A DNA stretch of 64,000 bases from Lactobacillus hominis DSM 23910 = CRBIP 24.179 (GCF_000296835.1 NZ_CAKE01000035.1:24098-88097), one strand, 5' to 3'; shown: positions 23,870-33,143, counted from the stretch's first letter. The notes: generated by a model not told the origin, from the sequence alone. Made by a program: numbers and translations.

Positions 23870-24660
23870 AGTATCGTCCTCCGATTGCGTGACTTTTTAT
23901 TAGTTATAAAGTAATAAATAATTACCAAAATTAACACAAAAATAAACATCAAAGTACTCAGAGCATTTATTTCTAAGTTAATTCCTTGGCGTGCTCTAGA
24001 ATAAATTTCTACTGACAATGTTGTAAAACCATTCCCTGTTACAAAAAATGTAACTGCAAAATCATCCAATGAATAAGTTAGAGCCATAAAAAAGCCAGCT
24101 AGAATTCCTGGAGTTATTGCAGGTAAAGTGATTTTAGTAAAAGTTTGCCAGCTATTAGCCCCCAAATCAGAAGCTGCATCGATTAAAGAATGATCAAATT
24201 CCTTTAAACGTGGAAGCACCATTAACACTACAATTGGAATCGAAAAAGCAATATGACTTAATAAAACTGATCCAAATCCCAAGCCAAATCCTAAAGCAGT
24301 AAAAAAGATCAAAAAACTTGCCCCAATAATTACATCAGGAGAAACCATTAAAACATTATTTAAGGCTAAAAAACTCTTTTTTACCTTTTTTGATTTAGTT
24401 TCATCAATTGCGATCGCGCCAAAAGTACCAACAGCAGTTGCAATTAAACTTGATAATAAAGCTAAAACAATAGTTTCTAAAAATATTGCTAGTAGTCGAT
24501 TATCGTTGAATAAGTCCTGATAATGAGACCAAGTAAAATGCTCAAAGTGGTCCATATTCTGCCCACTCGAAAAAGAGTAATAGATCAAGTAAAAGATTGG
24601 CAAATATAGCAAAAATAAAACTATTGCTAGATAAATATGAGAAATTTTTATTCGCTTCAT
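23866..24660 (-). CDS. potC: Spermidine/putrescine ABC transporter permease
   Basis: One of two membrane subunits of the polyamine importer. The 264-residue protein has six predicted helices and the EAA loop DAASDLGANSWQTFTKITLPAITPGI (about residues 163-188) that docks on PotA. The Gly in SDLGAN is conserved. Its start overlaps the potB end by four bases and its end overlaps potD by four, showing tight coupling. It matches the PotC/YdcV branch rather than PotB by operon position and by the longer first periplasmic loop. The transport direction is import. Confidence 0.94.
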   Translation of the reverse strand: MKRIKISHIYLAIVLFLLYLPIFYLIYYSFSSGQNMDHFEHFTWSHYQDLFNDNRLLAIFLETIVLALLSSLIATAVGTFGAIAIDETKSKKVKKSFLALNNVLMVSPDVIIGASFLIFFTALGFGLGFGSVLLSHIAFSIPIVVLMVLPRLKEFDHSLIDAASDLGANSWQTFTKITLPAITPGILAGFFMALTYSLDDFAVTFFVTGNGFTTLSVEIYSRARQGINLEINALSTLMFIFVLILVIIYYFITNKKSRNRRTIL

Positions 24661-25496
24661 AGTTCTATCCTCTTTTTATGATGACTATCTGAAGATGTCG
24701 TAATTAACATCACAACAACCATTAAGAAAATTAAAATAACTCCAATTGCCGACCCCATCGGCCAGTTCATCGTAGTCATAAAATATTCTTCAATTGCAGT
24801 ACCTAAAGTAATAACGCGATTTCCCCCAATTAGACGCGTAAGCATAAACAAAGATAGTGAAGGAATAAAAACTGCTTGAACTCCTGCTTCTACACCGCTT
24901 TTAGAAAGAGGCCATAATACTTTGATAAAGGTTTGCCATTTATTAGCGCCCAAATCCCGCGCGGCTTGAATTACAGCTGGATCAATATCAGTAATAGCAT
25001 TGTAAATTGGCAAAATCATAAATGGAATTTCAATATAGGCTGCCACAAAAATAAAAGCAAAATTTGTAAAAAGAATATTTTGCGGTCCAATACCAAATAA
25101 GTGTAAGAAATTATTGACTAGGCCGTGCTGGCCGAAGATTCCAATAAAAGCATAGGCCTTTAATAATAAATTGATCCAAGTAGGCAAAATGATCAATAAG
25201 AGCCAGAATTGTTGATTCTTTAACTGACTCAAAATATAAGCTACTGGATAAGAGATAATTAAAGTGAATAACGTAATTAAAAATGCATACCAAAATGAAT
25301 TTAGCGTCATTCTCAAAAAAGTGCCATCAACAAAAAATCTTCTAAAATTATCTAATGTAAAACCATGACCATCAGAAAATGCATTGATCGTAATTAAAAC
25401 AATTGGTGCAATTACAAATAAAATCAGCCATAACACATAGGGAATTACAAATATTAGCTTACTTTTTTTCATTACGTTATTCTTCATCTCCTTCAT
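24657..25496 (-). CDS. potB: Spermidine/putrescine ABC transporter permease
   Basis: The partner permease of PotC, 279 residues as drawn, with six helices and the EAA loop [26 protein letters not shown]. The start is ambiguous. The first ATG at 25494-25496 overlaps potA by 20 bases and has only a weak site. The ATG at 25470-25472 ([15 protein letters not shown]) lies four bases after the potA stop with GGAG 15 bases upstream. Either leaves the first helix intact. It couples to PotA in the membrane and forms the translocation path with PotC. Confidence 0.93.
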   Translation of the reverse strand: MKEMKNNVMKKSKLIFVIPYVLWLILFVIAPIVLITINAFSDGHGFTLDNFRRFFVDGTFLRMTLNSFWYAFLITLFTLIISYPVAYILSQLKNQQFWLLLIILPTWINLLLKAYAFIGIFGQHGLVNNFLHLFGIGPQNILFTNFAFIFVAAYIEIPFMILPIYNAITDIDPAVIQAARDLGANKWQTFIKVLWPLSKSGVEAGVQAVFIPSLSLFMLTRLIGGNRVITLGTAIEEYFMTTMNWPMGSAIGVILIFLMVVVMLITTSSDSHHKKRIEL

Positions 25497-26571
25497 ATGC
25501 TTCTAACCGCTTATCAAACTCGGCTTCACTTTCACCAAAACGCATAACATGAATATCTTCTGGATCAAAGTAAAGTCCAATTTGCTTACCTATTTCAGTA
25601 GAATTTGTAGAATGAATTAGCCATTCGTTTTCATCGCTATCTTTAGCCTTAATTTCAAAGTGATCGCCTAAAAATAGCTGACTTTCTACTTGTACTCTTA
25701 ACTTACCTTTTTCTAAGTCAACAATATCTAAATCTTCAGGTCTTAAAACTACTTCAACTTTTTCTCCCGGCTTAATTCCTGCATCGGCGCATTCGAAACG
25801 ATGATTACCAAATTCCACTTCGTAATCTTTAATCATCCGCCCAGTTAAAATATTAGAATCGCCAATAAAACGCGCTACAAAGTCATTCACCGGTTCATCG
25901 TAAATATCGACGGGGCTGCCGCTTTGCTGGATTTTTCCCTCATTTAAGACAAAAATTTCATCGCTCATCGCTAGAGCTTCTTCTTGATCGTGAGTAACAA
26001 AAATGAAAGTGATTCCCAGCTTTTTTTGAATTTCACGTAATTCAAACTGCATATCTTTACGCAATCTTTTATCAAGCGCAGATAGCGACTCATCTAACAG
26101 CAATACTTTGGGTTCGTTAACTAGCGCACGAGCAATGGCCACACGTTGCTGCTGGCCTCCAGAAAGTTCAGAAATTTCACGTCCTGCAAAACCATCTAAT
26201 TGGACCATGTGTAAGGCTTCTTTGACAGCCATCTTTATTTCTTTTTTATCTTTTTTCTTTAGTTGCAAGCCAAAAGCGACATTTTCATAAACGTTCATAT
26301 GAGGAAACAAAGCATAATTTTGAAAAACGGTATTGATTTGACGCTTTGAGGCATCTAAATGTGTAATATCTTGACCATCAAAAAGGACTTTTCCTTGCGT
26401 AGGTTCGCTAAAACCAGCAATTATTCTAAGAATCGTAGTTTTTCCAGAGCCAGATGGACCCAGTAAAGAATAAAATTTTCCTGACTCAATTTTTAAATTG
26501 ATATTCTTTAAAGCTACAAAGCCGTCATCATATTCTTTTCTCACATGTTCTAGTCTAATAATATCTGCCAT
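25477..26571 (-). CDS. potA: Spermidine/putrescine ABC transporter ATP-binding protein
   Basis: The 364-residue ATPase has Walker [10 protein letters not shown] (about 39-47), Q-loop FQNYALFP, the ABC signature [15 protein letters not shown], Walker B LLLDES and the H-loop VTHDQ. The C-terminal TOBE domain (about 270-350) is the regulatory part seen in PotA. It is the first gene of the operon. The hairpin terminator at 26584-26622 ends only about a dozen bases before its ATG, so no promoter fits between them. The pot genes are therefore expressed by read-through from murB or from a promoter upstream of the hairpin. Confidence 0.96.
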   Translation of the reverse strand: MADIIRLEHVRKEYDDGFVALKNINLKIESGKFYSLLGPSGSGKTTILRIIAGFSEPTQGKVLFDGQDITHLDASKRQINTVFQNYALFPHMNVYENVAFGLQLKKKDKKEIKMAVKEALHMVQLDGFAGREISELSGGQQQRVAIARALVNEPKVLLLDESLSALDKRLRKDMQFELREIQKKLGITFIFVTHDQEEALAMSDEIFVLNEGKIQQSGSPVDIYDEPVNDFVARFIGDSNILTGRMIKDYEVEFGNHRFECADAGIKPGEKVEVVLRPEDLDIVDLEKGKLRVQVESQLFLGDHFEIKAKDSDENEWLIHSTNSTEIGKQIGLYFDPEDIHVMRFGESEAEFDKRLEAYEGDEE

Positions 26572-26583
26572 CCCGAATCCCCC

Positions 26584-26622
26584 TATAAAAAAAGCTGCAA
26601 GTCTCGATACTTGTAGCTTTAA
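26584..26622 (-). terminator. Terminator or attenuator between murB and potA
   Basis: AAGCTACAAGT / ACTTGCAGCTT followed by TTTTTTTA on the minus strand. It lies 15 bases after the murB stop codon and abuts the potA ribosome-binding site (GGGGG). Confidence 0.85.
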
Positions 26623-26637
26623 TAGCTTTAAGACTCT

Positions 26638-27543
26638 TTAGTCCTTTTCTTTTCCAATAATTCTAACTTCAGTTTCTAAAGTCACGCCAAATTTCTTCAA
26701 AATTTCTTTTTGGATTAAATGAATTAAGTTTAAATAATCCGTTGCAGTTGCACCACCAACATTAATGATAAAACCGGCATGCTTCATTGAGTCTTCTGCT
26801 CCACCAATTCTTTTACCTTGCAGACCAGCTTTAATGATCATTGGACCCACGTAATGACCCTTAGGGCGCTTAAATACACTACCGCAAGAAGGATACTCTA
26901 ACGGCTGCTTTGCTCTTCTTAAGCCATTGAAATATTCCATCTTATCTTTAATTGCGAGCTTATCTCCGGGTTCCAGACCAAAAGTTGCACTTACTACAAC
27001 ATCACCAGTATCTTGAACAAGAGAATAACGATAGCCAAAATTCATTTCATCGTGGGTATAAGTTTTAAATTCTCCGTTACGCGTCAAAACATCAACTGAC
27101 TTAATAACAAATTCAGTTTCGCCACCATAAGCGCCTGCATTCATAAATACTGCACCGCCTACACTGCCTGGAATGCCAGCAGCAAATTCTAACCCCGTTA
27201 AGCCTGCCTGACAAGCAGCTTCAGAAGTATCAATAATTCGCGCACCGGCTTGAGCTGTAACAGTATGATTTTTTTCATCAGCAGTAATTTCATCCATCTT
27301 GGTTAAAATTAAAACTAAACCTTCAATTCCACCGTCGCGAATAATCAGATTAGACGCATTACCAATCACTGTAAGTGGAATGCTTAATTGCTTCGCAGTT
27401 TCTACTAATTGCTTTAATTCAGTTAAATTTTTTGGAAAAGCTAAAAATTCAGCAGGACCACCAGTTTGAGTAAAAGTAAATCGACTAAGTGGAACATTTT
27501 CTTGAATATCAATCCCTTGATCTTTTAAATCCATTAACTTCAT
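26638..27543 (-). CDS. murB: UDP-N-acetylenolpyruvoylglucosamine reductase
   Basis: Reduces enolpyruvyl-UDP-GlcNAc to UDP-MurNAc with NADPH and FAD in peptidoglycan synthesis. The start at 27541-27543 (MKLMDLKDQG) is chosen because AAAGGAG lies nine bases before it; longer upstream frames lack a site. The 301 residues have the FAD-binding motif VIGNASNLIIRDGG, AGIPGSVGGAVFMNAGAYG, the catalytic Ser region YPSCGSVFKRP (about 230s) and AGLQGKRIGGA, consistent with a type II MurB lacking the extra loop. It is divergent from the exonuclease gene. Confidence 0.96.
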   Translation of the reverse strand: MKLMDLKDQGIDIQENVPLSRFTFTQTGGPAEFLAFPKNLTELKQLVETAKQLSIPLTVIGNASNLIIRDGGIEGLVLILTKMDEITADEKNHTVTAQAGARIIDTSEAACQAGLTGLEFAAGIPGSVGGAVFMNAGAYGGETEFVIKSVDVLTRNGEFKTYTHDEMNFGYRYSLVQDTGDVVVSATFGLEPGDKLAIKDKMEYFNGLRRAKQPLEYPSCGSVFKRPKGHYVGPMIIKAGLQGKRIGGAEDSMKHAGFIINVGGATATDYLNLIHLIQKEILKKFGVTLETEVRIIGKEKD

Positions 27544-27611
27544 TTTTAGCGACTCCTTTGTTCTATTATCCTTATAATGATAACGCAAAAAAGGTGTATT
27601 TATCTACCATG

Positions 27612-27620
27612 TGCTATACT
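27612..27620 (+). promoter_or_regulatory. Extended -10 promoter of the DnaQ-like exonuclease gene
   Basis: TGCTATACT gives a TGn-TATACT extended -10 without a convincing -35. The same TGCTATACTA occurs in the cggR and hpf promoters. Confidence 0.55.
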
Positions 27621-27646
27621 AAAAATAAAATAAAAAGGAGTAAATT

Positions 27647-28180
27647 ATGAATTTTACAGCGATGGACTTCGAAACGGCTAATCATTATCCTGAAAGTGCC
27701 TGCTCATTAGCTCTTGTTTTAGTTCGCAACAACAAAATAATCGATCAATTTTATACCGTGATTAATCCACAAATGCCATTTGACGCTCAAAATATCAAAG
27801 TCCACGGCATTACCGCGAACGATGTAAAAAATGCTCCTACTATGGCAGAGGTTTGGCCTAAAATTAAAAAGCTCTTTCAGCCAGGGATGATGGTAGCTGC
27901 CCATAATGCTCGCTTTGACTGCAATGTAATGGAAAAATCACTTGCTCGTTATGATATTGCAGCTCCGCATTATATGGCAATCGATACCTTGGCTACCAGC
28001 AAATTGTTTGAACCTGATCTTAAAAATCATAAACTAGATACCATGTCGGAAGCCTTAGATATCGATTTATGGCATCATCATAATGCATTAAGCGATAGTC
28101 AAGCCTGTGCGGAAATTTTAATTAAACAAAATCAGCGATTCGGCGATGAACCAATAAAAAAACTAGTTAAGCTCGTTTAA
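27647..28180 (+). CDS. DnaQ-like 3'-5' exonuclease (DEDDh family)
   Basis: A stand-alone 177-residue exonuclease domain. Exo I is DFETAN (Asp7 and Glu9), Exo II is AAHNARFDCNVM, and Exo III is HHNALSDSQACAEIL, with the histidine and aspartate that define the DEDDh subgroup. There is no polymerase domain and no UvrC or BRCT extension. Such small proteins in lactobacilli are often annotated as DNA polymerase III epsilon, but the replicative PolC here would carry its own proofreading, so a repair or RNA/oligonucleotide-trimming role is as likely. AAAAGGAG precedes the ATG. Confidence 0.85.
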   Translation: MNFTAMDFETANHYPESACSLALVLVRNNKIIDQFYTVINPQMPFDAQNIKVHGITANDVKNAPTMAEVWPKIKKLFQPGMMVAAHNARFDCNVMEKSLARYDIAAPHYMAIDTLATSKLFEPDLKNHKLDTMSEALDIDLWHHHNALSDSQACAEILIKQNQRFGDEPIKKLVKLV

Positions 28181-28198
28181 AAACTTAACTAGTTTTTT
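28155..28198. terminator. Bidirectional terminator between convergent genes
   Basis: AAAAAACTAGTTAAG / CTTAACTAGTTTTTT forms a long stem partly inside the exonuclease 3' end, with A/T runs for both directions. It ends the exonuclease and tsaE transcripts. Confidence 0.85.
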
Positions 28199-28200
28199 CT

Positions 28201-28683
28201 TTACTTCTCTAAATTCTTGGCAACTCCTTGCCACCAATCTTGATTTCTTTTACCTTCTGCTTCAACTTCAATTTTTCTTTTAGTTGAATCCCAAGAATCA
28301 TCTATTCGCTTGATTGTTAGCTGTAAATAATCATCTGGTAAAGAATCAATGATAAATTCTGGCCATTCAATGACAACTAACCCATTTTCAGCCAAATAGC
28401 TCGGCATATCAATGCTGGACAAGTCCCCATCTTCCAAACGATACATATCCATATGAAATAATGGCATAGAGCCTTCGCGATACTCTCTAACTATGGTAAA
28501 GGTTGGACTTTTAACTGGTCTTTTAATGCCTAATGCCTTTGCAATTCCTTTAGTCAGAGTAGTTTTTCCAGCTCCTAAATCTCCATTTAATAATAAAAGA
28601 TCATGTCCTTGAGCAGTCTTACCTAAAAGCTGACCCAAATTTTGCATCTCTTCATCTGAATTAATTTCTATACTAATTGTCAT
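28201..28683 (-). CDS. tsaE: tRNA threonylcarbamoyladenosine biosynthesis ATPase TsaE
   Basis: Part of the TsaBDE complex that installs t6A37 on ANN-decoding tRNAs. The 160-residue protein has a P-loop GDLGAGKTTLTKGIAKALG, the switch-like SPTFTIVREY, HMDMYRL and the conserved VIEWPE motif, all typical of TsaE (YjeE). It starts six bases after the pta stop codon and is co-transcribed with it. Length is normal. The C-terminal tail (QDWWQGVAKNLEK) is probably of minor function. TsaB, TsaC and TsaD are not in this window. Confidence 0.95.
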   Translation of the reverse strand: MTISIEINSDEEMQNLGQLLGKTAQGHDLLLLNGDLGAGKTTLTKGIAKALGIKRPVKSPTFTIVREYREGSMPLFHMDMYRLEDGDLSSIDMPSYLAENGLVVIEWPEFIIDSLPDDYLQLTIKRIDDSWDSTKRKIEVEAEGKRNQDWWQGVAKNLEK

Positions 28684-28689
28684 TAGTCA

Positions 28690-29664
28690 TTACTCCATAT
28701 TTGCTTGAGCTGCAGTTAAAATTCCTAATAAAAATACATCCTCGCTGCTAGCACCTCTAGATAAATCATTAATTGGAGCAGCTAAGCCTTGCAAAACTGG
28801 ACCAACTGCTTGATAATTACCCATTCTTTGGGCAACTTTGTAAGCAATATTACCTGATTGCAATTCTGGGAAAATAAAGACATTTGCGTGACCTGCAACT
28901 TTAGAGTTTGGAGCTTTGGCTTGACCAACCGATGGTACAAAAGCTGCGTCAAATTGCAATTCTCCGTCGCAAGCAATTTCAGGATGCTTTTCATGCATAA
29001 TTTCAGTTGCTTTAACGACTTTTTCAACCATTGGACCTTGAGCTGACCCCTTAGTTGAGAAACTGAGCATCGCAACCTTAGGATCAATATCAAGCATCTT
29101 AGCAGTTTGTGCTGATTGATATGCAATTTCAGCTAATGTTTCACTATCTGGATCAATGTTAATGGCGCAATCAGCGAAGATATATTTTTCATTATCCTTT
29201 TCCATAATCATTGCACCAGAAACACGTTTCATGTTTTTCTTGGTCTTAATAATTTGTAAAGCTGGACGAACTGTATCTGCAGTGGAATGAGTGGCTCCTG
29301 ATACCATACCATCAGCAATTTTTTCATAAACAAGCATCGTACCAAAATATGATGGTTGCGTAAGCATCTTACGACATTCATCTGTAGTATTTTTGCCATT
29401 TCTCAAAGTTTCTAGATCAGCTAGCATCTTATCGAAATGTTCATAATTATCCATATCAATAATTTCAATTGAACCAAGATCAATATGTTCTTTTTGAGCC
29501 GCTGCTGTTACTTGTTCAGGCTTTCCTAAAAGAATAGGTTCGACAAAACCACCAGCGTTTAATTTTGATGCAGCTTCTAAAATTCTGCTATCCGTACCTT
29601 CTGGAAACACAATAGTCTTTTTGTTTTCAAGTGCTTTATTTTTTAATAATTCAAATACTTTCAT
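28690..29664 (-). CDS. pta: Phosphate acetyltransferase
   Basis: Interconverts acetyl-CoA and acetyl phosphate, feeding AckA at 6-7.2 kb. The start is the ATG at 29662-29664 (MKVFELLKN), with GAGGACG upstream; a longer in-frame form has no site. The 324 residues form a single PTA_PTB domain with the conserved GATHSTADTVRPALQII and MLSFSTKGSA motifs and the C-terminal DLSRGASSEDV. It is the short, monodomain Pta typical of Firmicutes, lacking the N-terminal DRTGG part. It forms an operon with tsaE, and ung lies 58 bases upstream. Confidence 0.97.
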   Translation of the reverse strand: MKVFELLKNKALENKKTIVFPEGTDSRILEAASKLNAGGFVEPILLGKPEQVTAAAQKEHIDLGSIEIIDMDNYEHFDKMLADLETLRNGKNTTDECRKMLTQPSYFGTMLVYEKIADGMVSGATHSTADTVRPALQIIKTKKNMKRVSGAMIMEKDNEKYIFADCAINIDPDSETLAEIAYQSAQTAKMLDIDPKVAMLSFSTKGSAQGPMVEKVVKATEIMHEKHPEIACDGELQFDAAFVPSVGQAKAPNSKVAGHANVFIFPELQSGNIAYKVAQRMGNYQAVGPVLQGLAAPINDLSRGASSEDVFLLGILTAAQANME

Positions 29665-29722
29665 TAGAGACGTCCTCACTTTTTCTTTTTATTTTACCTT
29701 AATTCATCGTACAGATAAAATA

Positions 29723-30418
29723 TTAAACTACTTCATCTTGACTAACTTCACTTGGCAATTGCCAATCAATTGGATTTTCTCCATAAGATAAAAGCGCTTT
29801 GTTGCATTTAGAAAATGGGCGCGAGCCAAAAAAGCCACGGTTAGCTGAAAAAGGACTAGGATGAGGCGATTTGATAATTGTATTTTTGTTGGTATCAATT
29901 AGTGGAATCTTATTTTGAGCAAACCGTCCCCATAAGATAAAGACCACTTTACCACGTGCACTTAGCGCTTTAATTGCTTGATCTGTTAAAAGTTCCCATC
30001 CTTTACCTTGATGGCCATTAGCATGCCCATATGGCACCGTTAAAACTGCATTTAATAAAAGCACGCCTTGATCAGCCCACTTTTTTAAATAACCATGCTT
30101 GACTGGAACTGCCCCGACATCATCGTATAATTCTTTATAAATATTTTGCAGCGATGGCGGCAGCGCTATTCCAGGATTAACGCTAAAACTCATCCCTGTA
30201 GCTTGACCAGGATTATGATAAGGATCTTGACCTAGAATTACTACTTTTGTATCGGCAAAAGACGTTAACTTAAATGCCGTAAAAATATGATACATATCTG
30301 GATAAATCTTTTTTGTGGCATATTCATTTTTTAAAAAATTGTGCAATTGTTGATATTGTTGACTTTCAAAGACTGGAGCTAAAATTTCATCCCAGTCATT
30401 TCCAATTAATTTTTTCAT
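29723..30418 (-). CDS. ung: Uracil-DNA glycosylase
   Basis: Removes uracil from DNA to start base-excision repair. The start is the ATG at 30416-30418, with GAGGTAGG upstream; the preceding TTG codon is unlikely to be used. The 231 residues have the water-activating [17 protein letters not shown] (Asp about 68), [21 protein letters not shown] and the DNA-intercalation loop [17 protein letters not shown], the complete family-1 set. Length is standard. It stands alone, divergent from the HAD gene. Confidence 0.97.
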   Translation of the reverse strand: MKKLIGNDWDEILAPVFESQQYQQLHNFLKNEYATKKIYPDMYHIFTAFKLTSFADTKVVILGQDPYHNPGQATGMSFSVNPGIALPPSLQNIYKELYDDVGAVPVKHGYLKKWADQGVLLLNAVLTVPYGHANGHQGKGWELLTDQAIKALSARGKVVFILWGRFAQNKIPLIDTNKNTIIKSPHPSPFSANRGFFGSRPFSKCNKALLSYGENPIDWQLPSEVSQDEVV

Positions 30419-30438
30419 CAATACCTACCTCAATATAT

Positions 30439-30467
30439 TTGTGAATCTGGTTTCATGATATTATAAA
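30439..30467 (+). promoter_or_regulatory. Promoter of the HAD phosphatase gene
   Basis: TTGTGA (30439-30444) and TATAAA (30462-30467) have a 17-base spacer. The ATG follows 26 bases later behind GGAGG. Confidence 0.55.
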
Positions 30468-30493
30468 CATATAAATATGTTGGAGGCAAAGTC

Positions 30494-31360
30494 ATGATTA
30501 AATTAATTGCTAGCGATATGGACGGAACCTTATTAAACTCCAAAATGCAAATTTCTCAAAAAAATATCGAGGCGATCAAAAAAGCACAAGCCAATGGCAT
30601 TGAATTTTTAATTGCTACTGGCCGTGCTCCCGCTGAATCTAAAAAATTAGTTCAAGGTGCAGGTATTAAAACTGGGTTTATCAATCTTAATGGAGCGATG
30701 GTTTTTAATACTCAAGGTAAGTTAATGGTCAAAGAACCTATAAAACGCGATAAAGCACTTGAAATTATTCATCTTTTAGAAAAAACAGACTATTATTTTG
30801 AAATAATTACCGCTGAACATGTATATTCCAATTCGAAGATGCGACGGATTGCTAATTTTGCTCATCTAGTTACTGGTTTAAATAAAAATATCAGTTTTAA
30901 AAAAGCAGTTTCTGTTGCAGCAGGATCTGATCAAGTGTTAAAAGTTAACTTTGTTAAAGACTATCGTGAACTTATTTCTCAGCCCAACTTTGAAGTGATG
31001 AAATTAATTGCTTTCAATAATCGAGGCGAAGAAGCTTTTAAATCTATTAAAAAAGACCTTGCTAATTTAGGCAATATTGTCGTTACTGCTAGTGGCGCTA
31101 ATAATATTGAAATCAATAGTATCAAAGCTCAAAAAGGAATTGCTTTAATGGATTATGCAAAACTACAGGGGTATAAAACAGAAGAAGTTGCAGCTATCGG
31201 CGACAACTTAAATGACGAATCCATGATCTCAATGGCTGGAGTCGGCGTTGCAATGGCTAATGCAATACCTAAAATCAAACAATTAGCTTCATTTGTTACT
31301 AAAATTAATAATGAAGATGGAGTTGCCTTTGCTATTGAACATTTTTTAAGTGAGAATTAA
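30494..31360 (+). CDS. HAD-superfamily phosphatase, Cof type
   Basis: The 288-residue protein has HAD motifs I (ASDMDGTLLNS), II (IATGRAP), III (QKGIALMDYAK) and IV (IGDNLNDESMI), with a IIB cap domain in between. It is a paralogue of the HAD gene at 16.6-17.4 kb. The substrate is unknown; Cof-type enzymes act on sugar phosphates, flavin phosphates or similar metabolites. GGAGG is upstream of the ATG. The next gene starts almost directly after its stop codon, implying a two-gene operon with the 170-residue protein. Confidence 0.88.
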   Translation: MIKLIASDMDGTLLNSKMQISQKNIEAIKKAQANGIEFLIATGRAPAESKKLVQGAGIKTGFINLNGAMVFNTQGKLMVKEPIKRDKALEIIHLLEKTDYYFEIITAEHVYSNSKMRRIANFAHLVTGLNKNISFKKAVSVAAGSDQVLKVNFVKDYRELISQPNFEVMKLIAFNNRGEEAFKSIKKDLANLGNIVVTASGANNIEINSIKAQKGIALMDYAKLQGYKTEEVAAIGDNLNDESMISMAGVGVAMANAIPKIKQLASFVTKINNEDGVAFAIEHFLSEN

Positions 31361-31362
31361 CC

Positions 31363-31875
31363 ATGAAATATTATATTTTATTAAATAAGACTAATACATT
31401 AGGTCAAATTCCCGTTGAAAAAAAGCATAAGACTGATTTCTTCATTTGTGGAAATTTAGACAATGTAAATCATACGATTATCTTATATAATAGTTTCCAT
31501 GAAGAAATTGGTCGCTTATATCTTGATAAATCTTCTAAACTAATTCGCTCATATACAATCGATGTTGTTCACCACTCGTTAGTTAAAGTCAAAAAAGTTA
31601 ACAGTCATTTAACTAATCTGTTTTATGTTACCCGACTAAATTACTGGGTAAGTGGCAACATCAAAAAAGGCAACTATTCATTTTATTCTGGCATAAAAAA
31701 AGTGGCTAGCGTTGAAACACTAGTCACTTTCGATGGGACGGGGTTATGTTGTTCAATTGCACGGCCAGAAGATGTTCCTTTCATTTTATTAATTAGTATT
31801 TTATTCACTCAATGGCATACTACACCATTGAAGTTACCTCAGCTTAATTTAATAAAAAAACCAGCTTCAGCCTAA
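31363..31875 (+). CDS. Uncharacterised protein, possibly tubby/LURP-one-like (170 aa)
   Basis: A 170-residue protein without membrane segments for most of its length. Alternating short beta strands (YILLNKTNTLGQIPV, DFFICGNLDNVNHTIILYN, IGRLYLDKSS, RLNYWVSGNIKKGNYSFYS) resemble the repeated hairpins of tubby C-terminal or LURP-one-like domains, but I do not recognise the family securely. The last third has a hydrophobic stretch (VPFILLISILFTQW). It starts two bases after the HAD stop codon and its end overlaps the convergent TetR-like gene by four bases. A divergent role cannot be stated. Confidence 0.6.
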   Translation: MKYYILLNKTNTLGQIPVEKKHKTDFFICGNLDNVNHTIILYNSFHEEIGRLYLDKSSKLIRSYTIDVVHHSLVKVKKVNSHLTNLFYVTRLNYWVSGNIKKGNYSFYSGIKKVASVETLVTFDGTGLCCSIARPEDVPFILLISILFTQWHTTPLKLPQLNLIKKPASA

Positions 31876-32462
31876 CTTAAATTATCAGAAGAAGTCTGCC
31901 AATATTTATTTTCAAAATTAATCAAAATTTCTGAATTACGCAGTTTCGAATCGCATAAGTATTCTACGTGAGACATACTTGTTCCTAATTCATTGTAGAT
32001 TTGCTTTACTTCTTCATAACAATTATGAGAAACCCAATGATATATACGTTTATATATCGCATCGGTTTCTTTTTTTAATACTCCTTTTGAGAAAATGATA
32101 TCGTTTTTCTGTTTTTCCTTAACGAAATCATGTAAATGATCTTGTAATTGATCACAAATACAGGCATTTCTTACCAAAGAATAGACATTCGTATAAAATC
32201 TTTCTTCACGTTTTATATGATGAAGTAACACATAAAAGTTATCTTTTAACTTGGGGTGATTATGAAACGCTAATTCGTCTCGAACAATCGCATTGATACA
32301 AACTCCTAAGAAATAAAATTTATTATGATATTGCTTGTAAAAAGCTTGTCTATTAAATCCTGGAACTTGTTCTAGCAATTTCGAAATAGATAGCGACGTT
32401 ACCTCTTTCTCTGATAAATGACTATAAATTACCTTTTGTGCATGTCGAAAATTGATTGGCAT
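31872..32462 (-). CDS. TetR-like transcriptional regulator with a divergent HTH
   Basis: The 196-residue all-helical protein opens with KVIYSHLSEKEVTSLSISKLLEQVPGFNRQAFYKQYHNKFYFLGVCI. This fits the TetR N-terminus: a helix, a Ser-Ile-Ser-x-Leu start of the HTH, the RxAFY-YH-K turn (usually TFYYHFKDK) and the following helix. The usual A-G-x-S/T-x-G core is replaced by LLEQVPGFNR, so DNA binding may be unusual. The remainder is a ligand domain with several cysteines and histidines (about 94-98 and 145-160). Likely targets are unknown; no neighbouring transporter is divergent to it. Confidence 0.6.
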   Translation of the reverse strand: MPINFRHAQKVIYSHLSEKEVTSLSISKLLEQVPGFNRQAFYKQYHNKFYFLGVCINAIVRDELAFHNHPKLKDNFYVLLHHIKREERFYTNVYSLVRNACICDQLQDHLHDFVKEKQKNDIIFSKGVLKKETDAIYKRIYHWVSHNCYEEVKQIYNELGTSMSHVEYLCDSKLRNSEILINFENKYWQTSSDNLS

Positions 32463-32555
32463 ACACTGCTCCTTTCATCTTCTTAATATTTTAGCTTTAT
32501 TAATATATAAAGCACTTTAAGATACCAGATTCTATCAAATAAAGCAACATAAAAA

Positions 32556-32588
32556 TAAAAAAGAGTATAGAATTTATACTCTTTTTAT
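32556..32588 (-). terminator. GNAT/smpB operon terminator
   Basis: AAAAAGAGTATA / TATACTCTTTTT on the minus strand overlaps the 3' end of the acetyltransferase gene and has a T-rich tail. Confidence 0.8.
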
Positions 32589-33140
32589 CATATGGTCATA
32601 TTTTCGATCGCCAATTTTCATTGTCGACACTGTTTCAAAACCTTTATACTCATATAAGCGTTGTGCACGTGGGTTATCTTGATCAACATTTAAGCTAACC
32701 ACTTTATAATCTTTTTCCTTAGCGACTTTTGGGGCGACTGCTAATAAAGAAGAAGCAATCCCTTCTCCCCAATGATTGGGATTTACAGCCAAGGCATCAA
32801 TATACCATTCTCCTGGAAGTGCCTCTTTATCAGTAAAAATTTTTGTTTCTAAAGGCAATAAAGTCTTGGCTAAACTAGGCCTTAAAGACATATCGATTAT
32901 GCTTTGATCTTCATAGCCATACATATCAATTAAACCTGTTGGGCGATCATCTTCATCAGTTGCAACCCAAATTCGATTTAAAGAATAACGATAATGATCT
33001 GAATAAAATGCTTGTTTCATCAGATCATAGAATTGGCCTTCAGGCAAAGCTTTAATTGTCTTCATATCCATTTCTTCAAATATTTGATTTAATATAGGAA
33101 AAATAAAAGGGAAATCTTTCCGTTCAGCCTTTCTGATCAT
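32574..33140 (-). CDS. GNAT-family N-acetyltransferase
   Basis: A 188-residue acetyltransferase. The CoA-binding motif A is LAVNPNHWGEGIASSLLAVAPK (about residues 122-143), followed by VVSLNVDQDNPRAQRLYEYKGFETV, the motif B region with the conserved N and Y. The acceptor is not predictable. It starts three bases after the smpB stop codon, so it belongs to the secG-rnr-smpB transcription unit by position, and its ribosome-binding site GTGAGG lies in the smpB tail. The gene ends inside a terminator stem. Confidence 0.86.
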   Translation of the reverse strand: MIRKAERKDFPFIFPILNQIFEEMDMKTIKALPEGQFYDLMKQAFYSDHYRYSLNRIWVATDEDDRPTGLIDMYGYEDQSIIDMSLRPSLAKTLLPLETKIFTDKEALPGEWYIDALAVNPNHWGEGIASSLLAVAPKVAKEKDYKVVSLNVDQDNPRAQRLYEYKGFETVSTMKIGDRKYDHMIKRV

Positions 33141-33143
33141 TTT

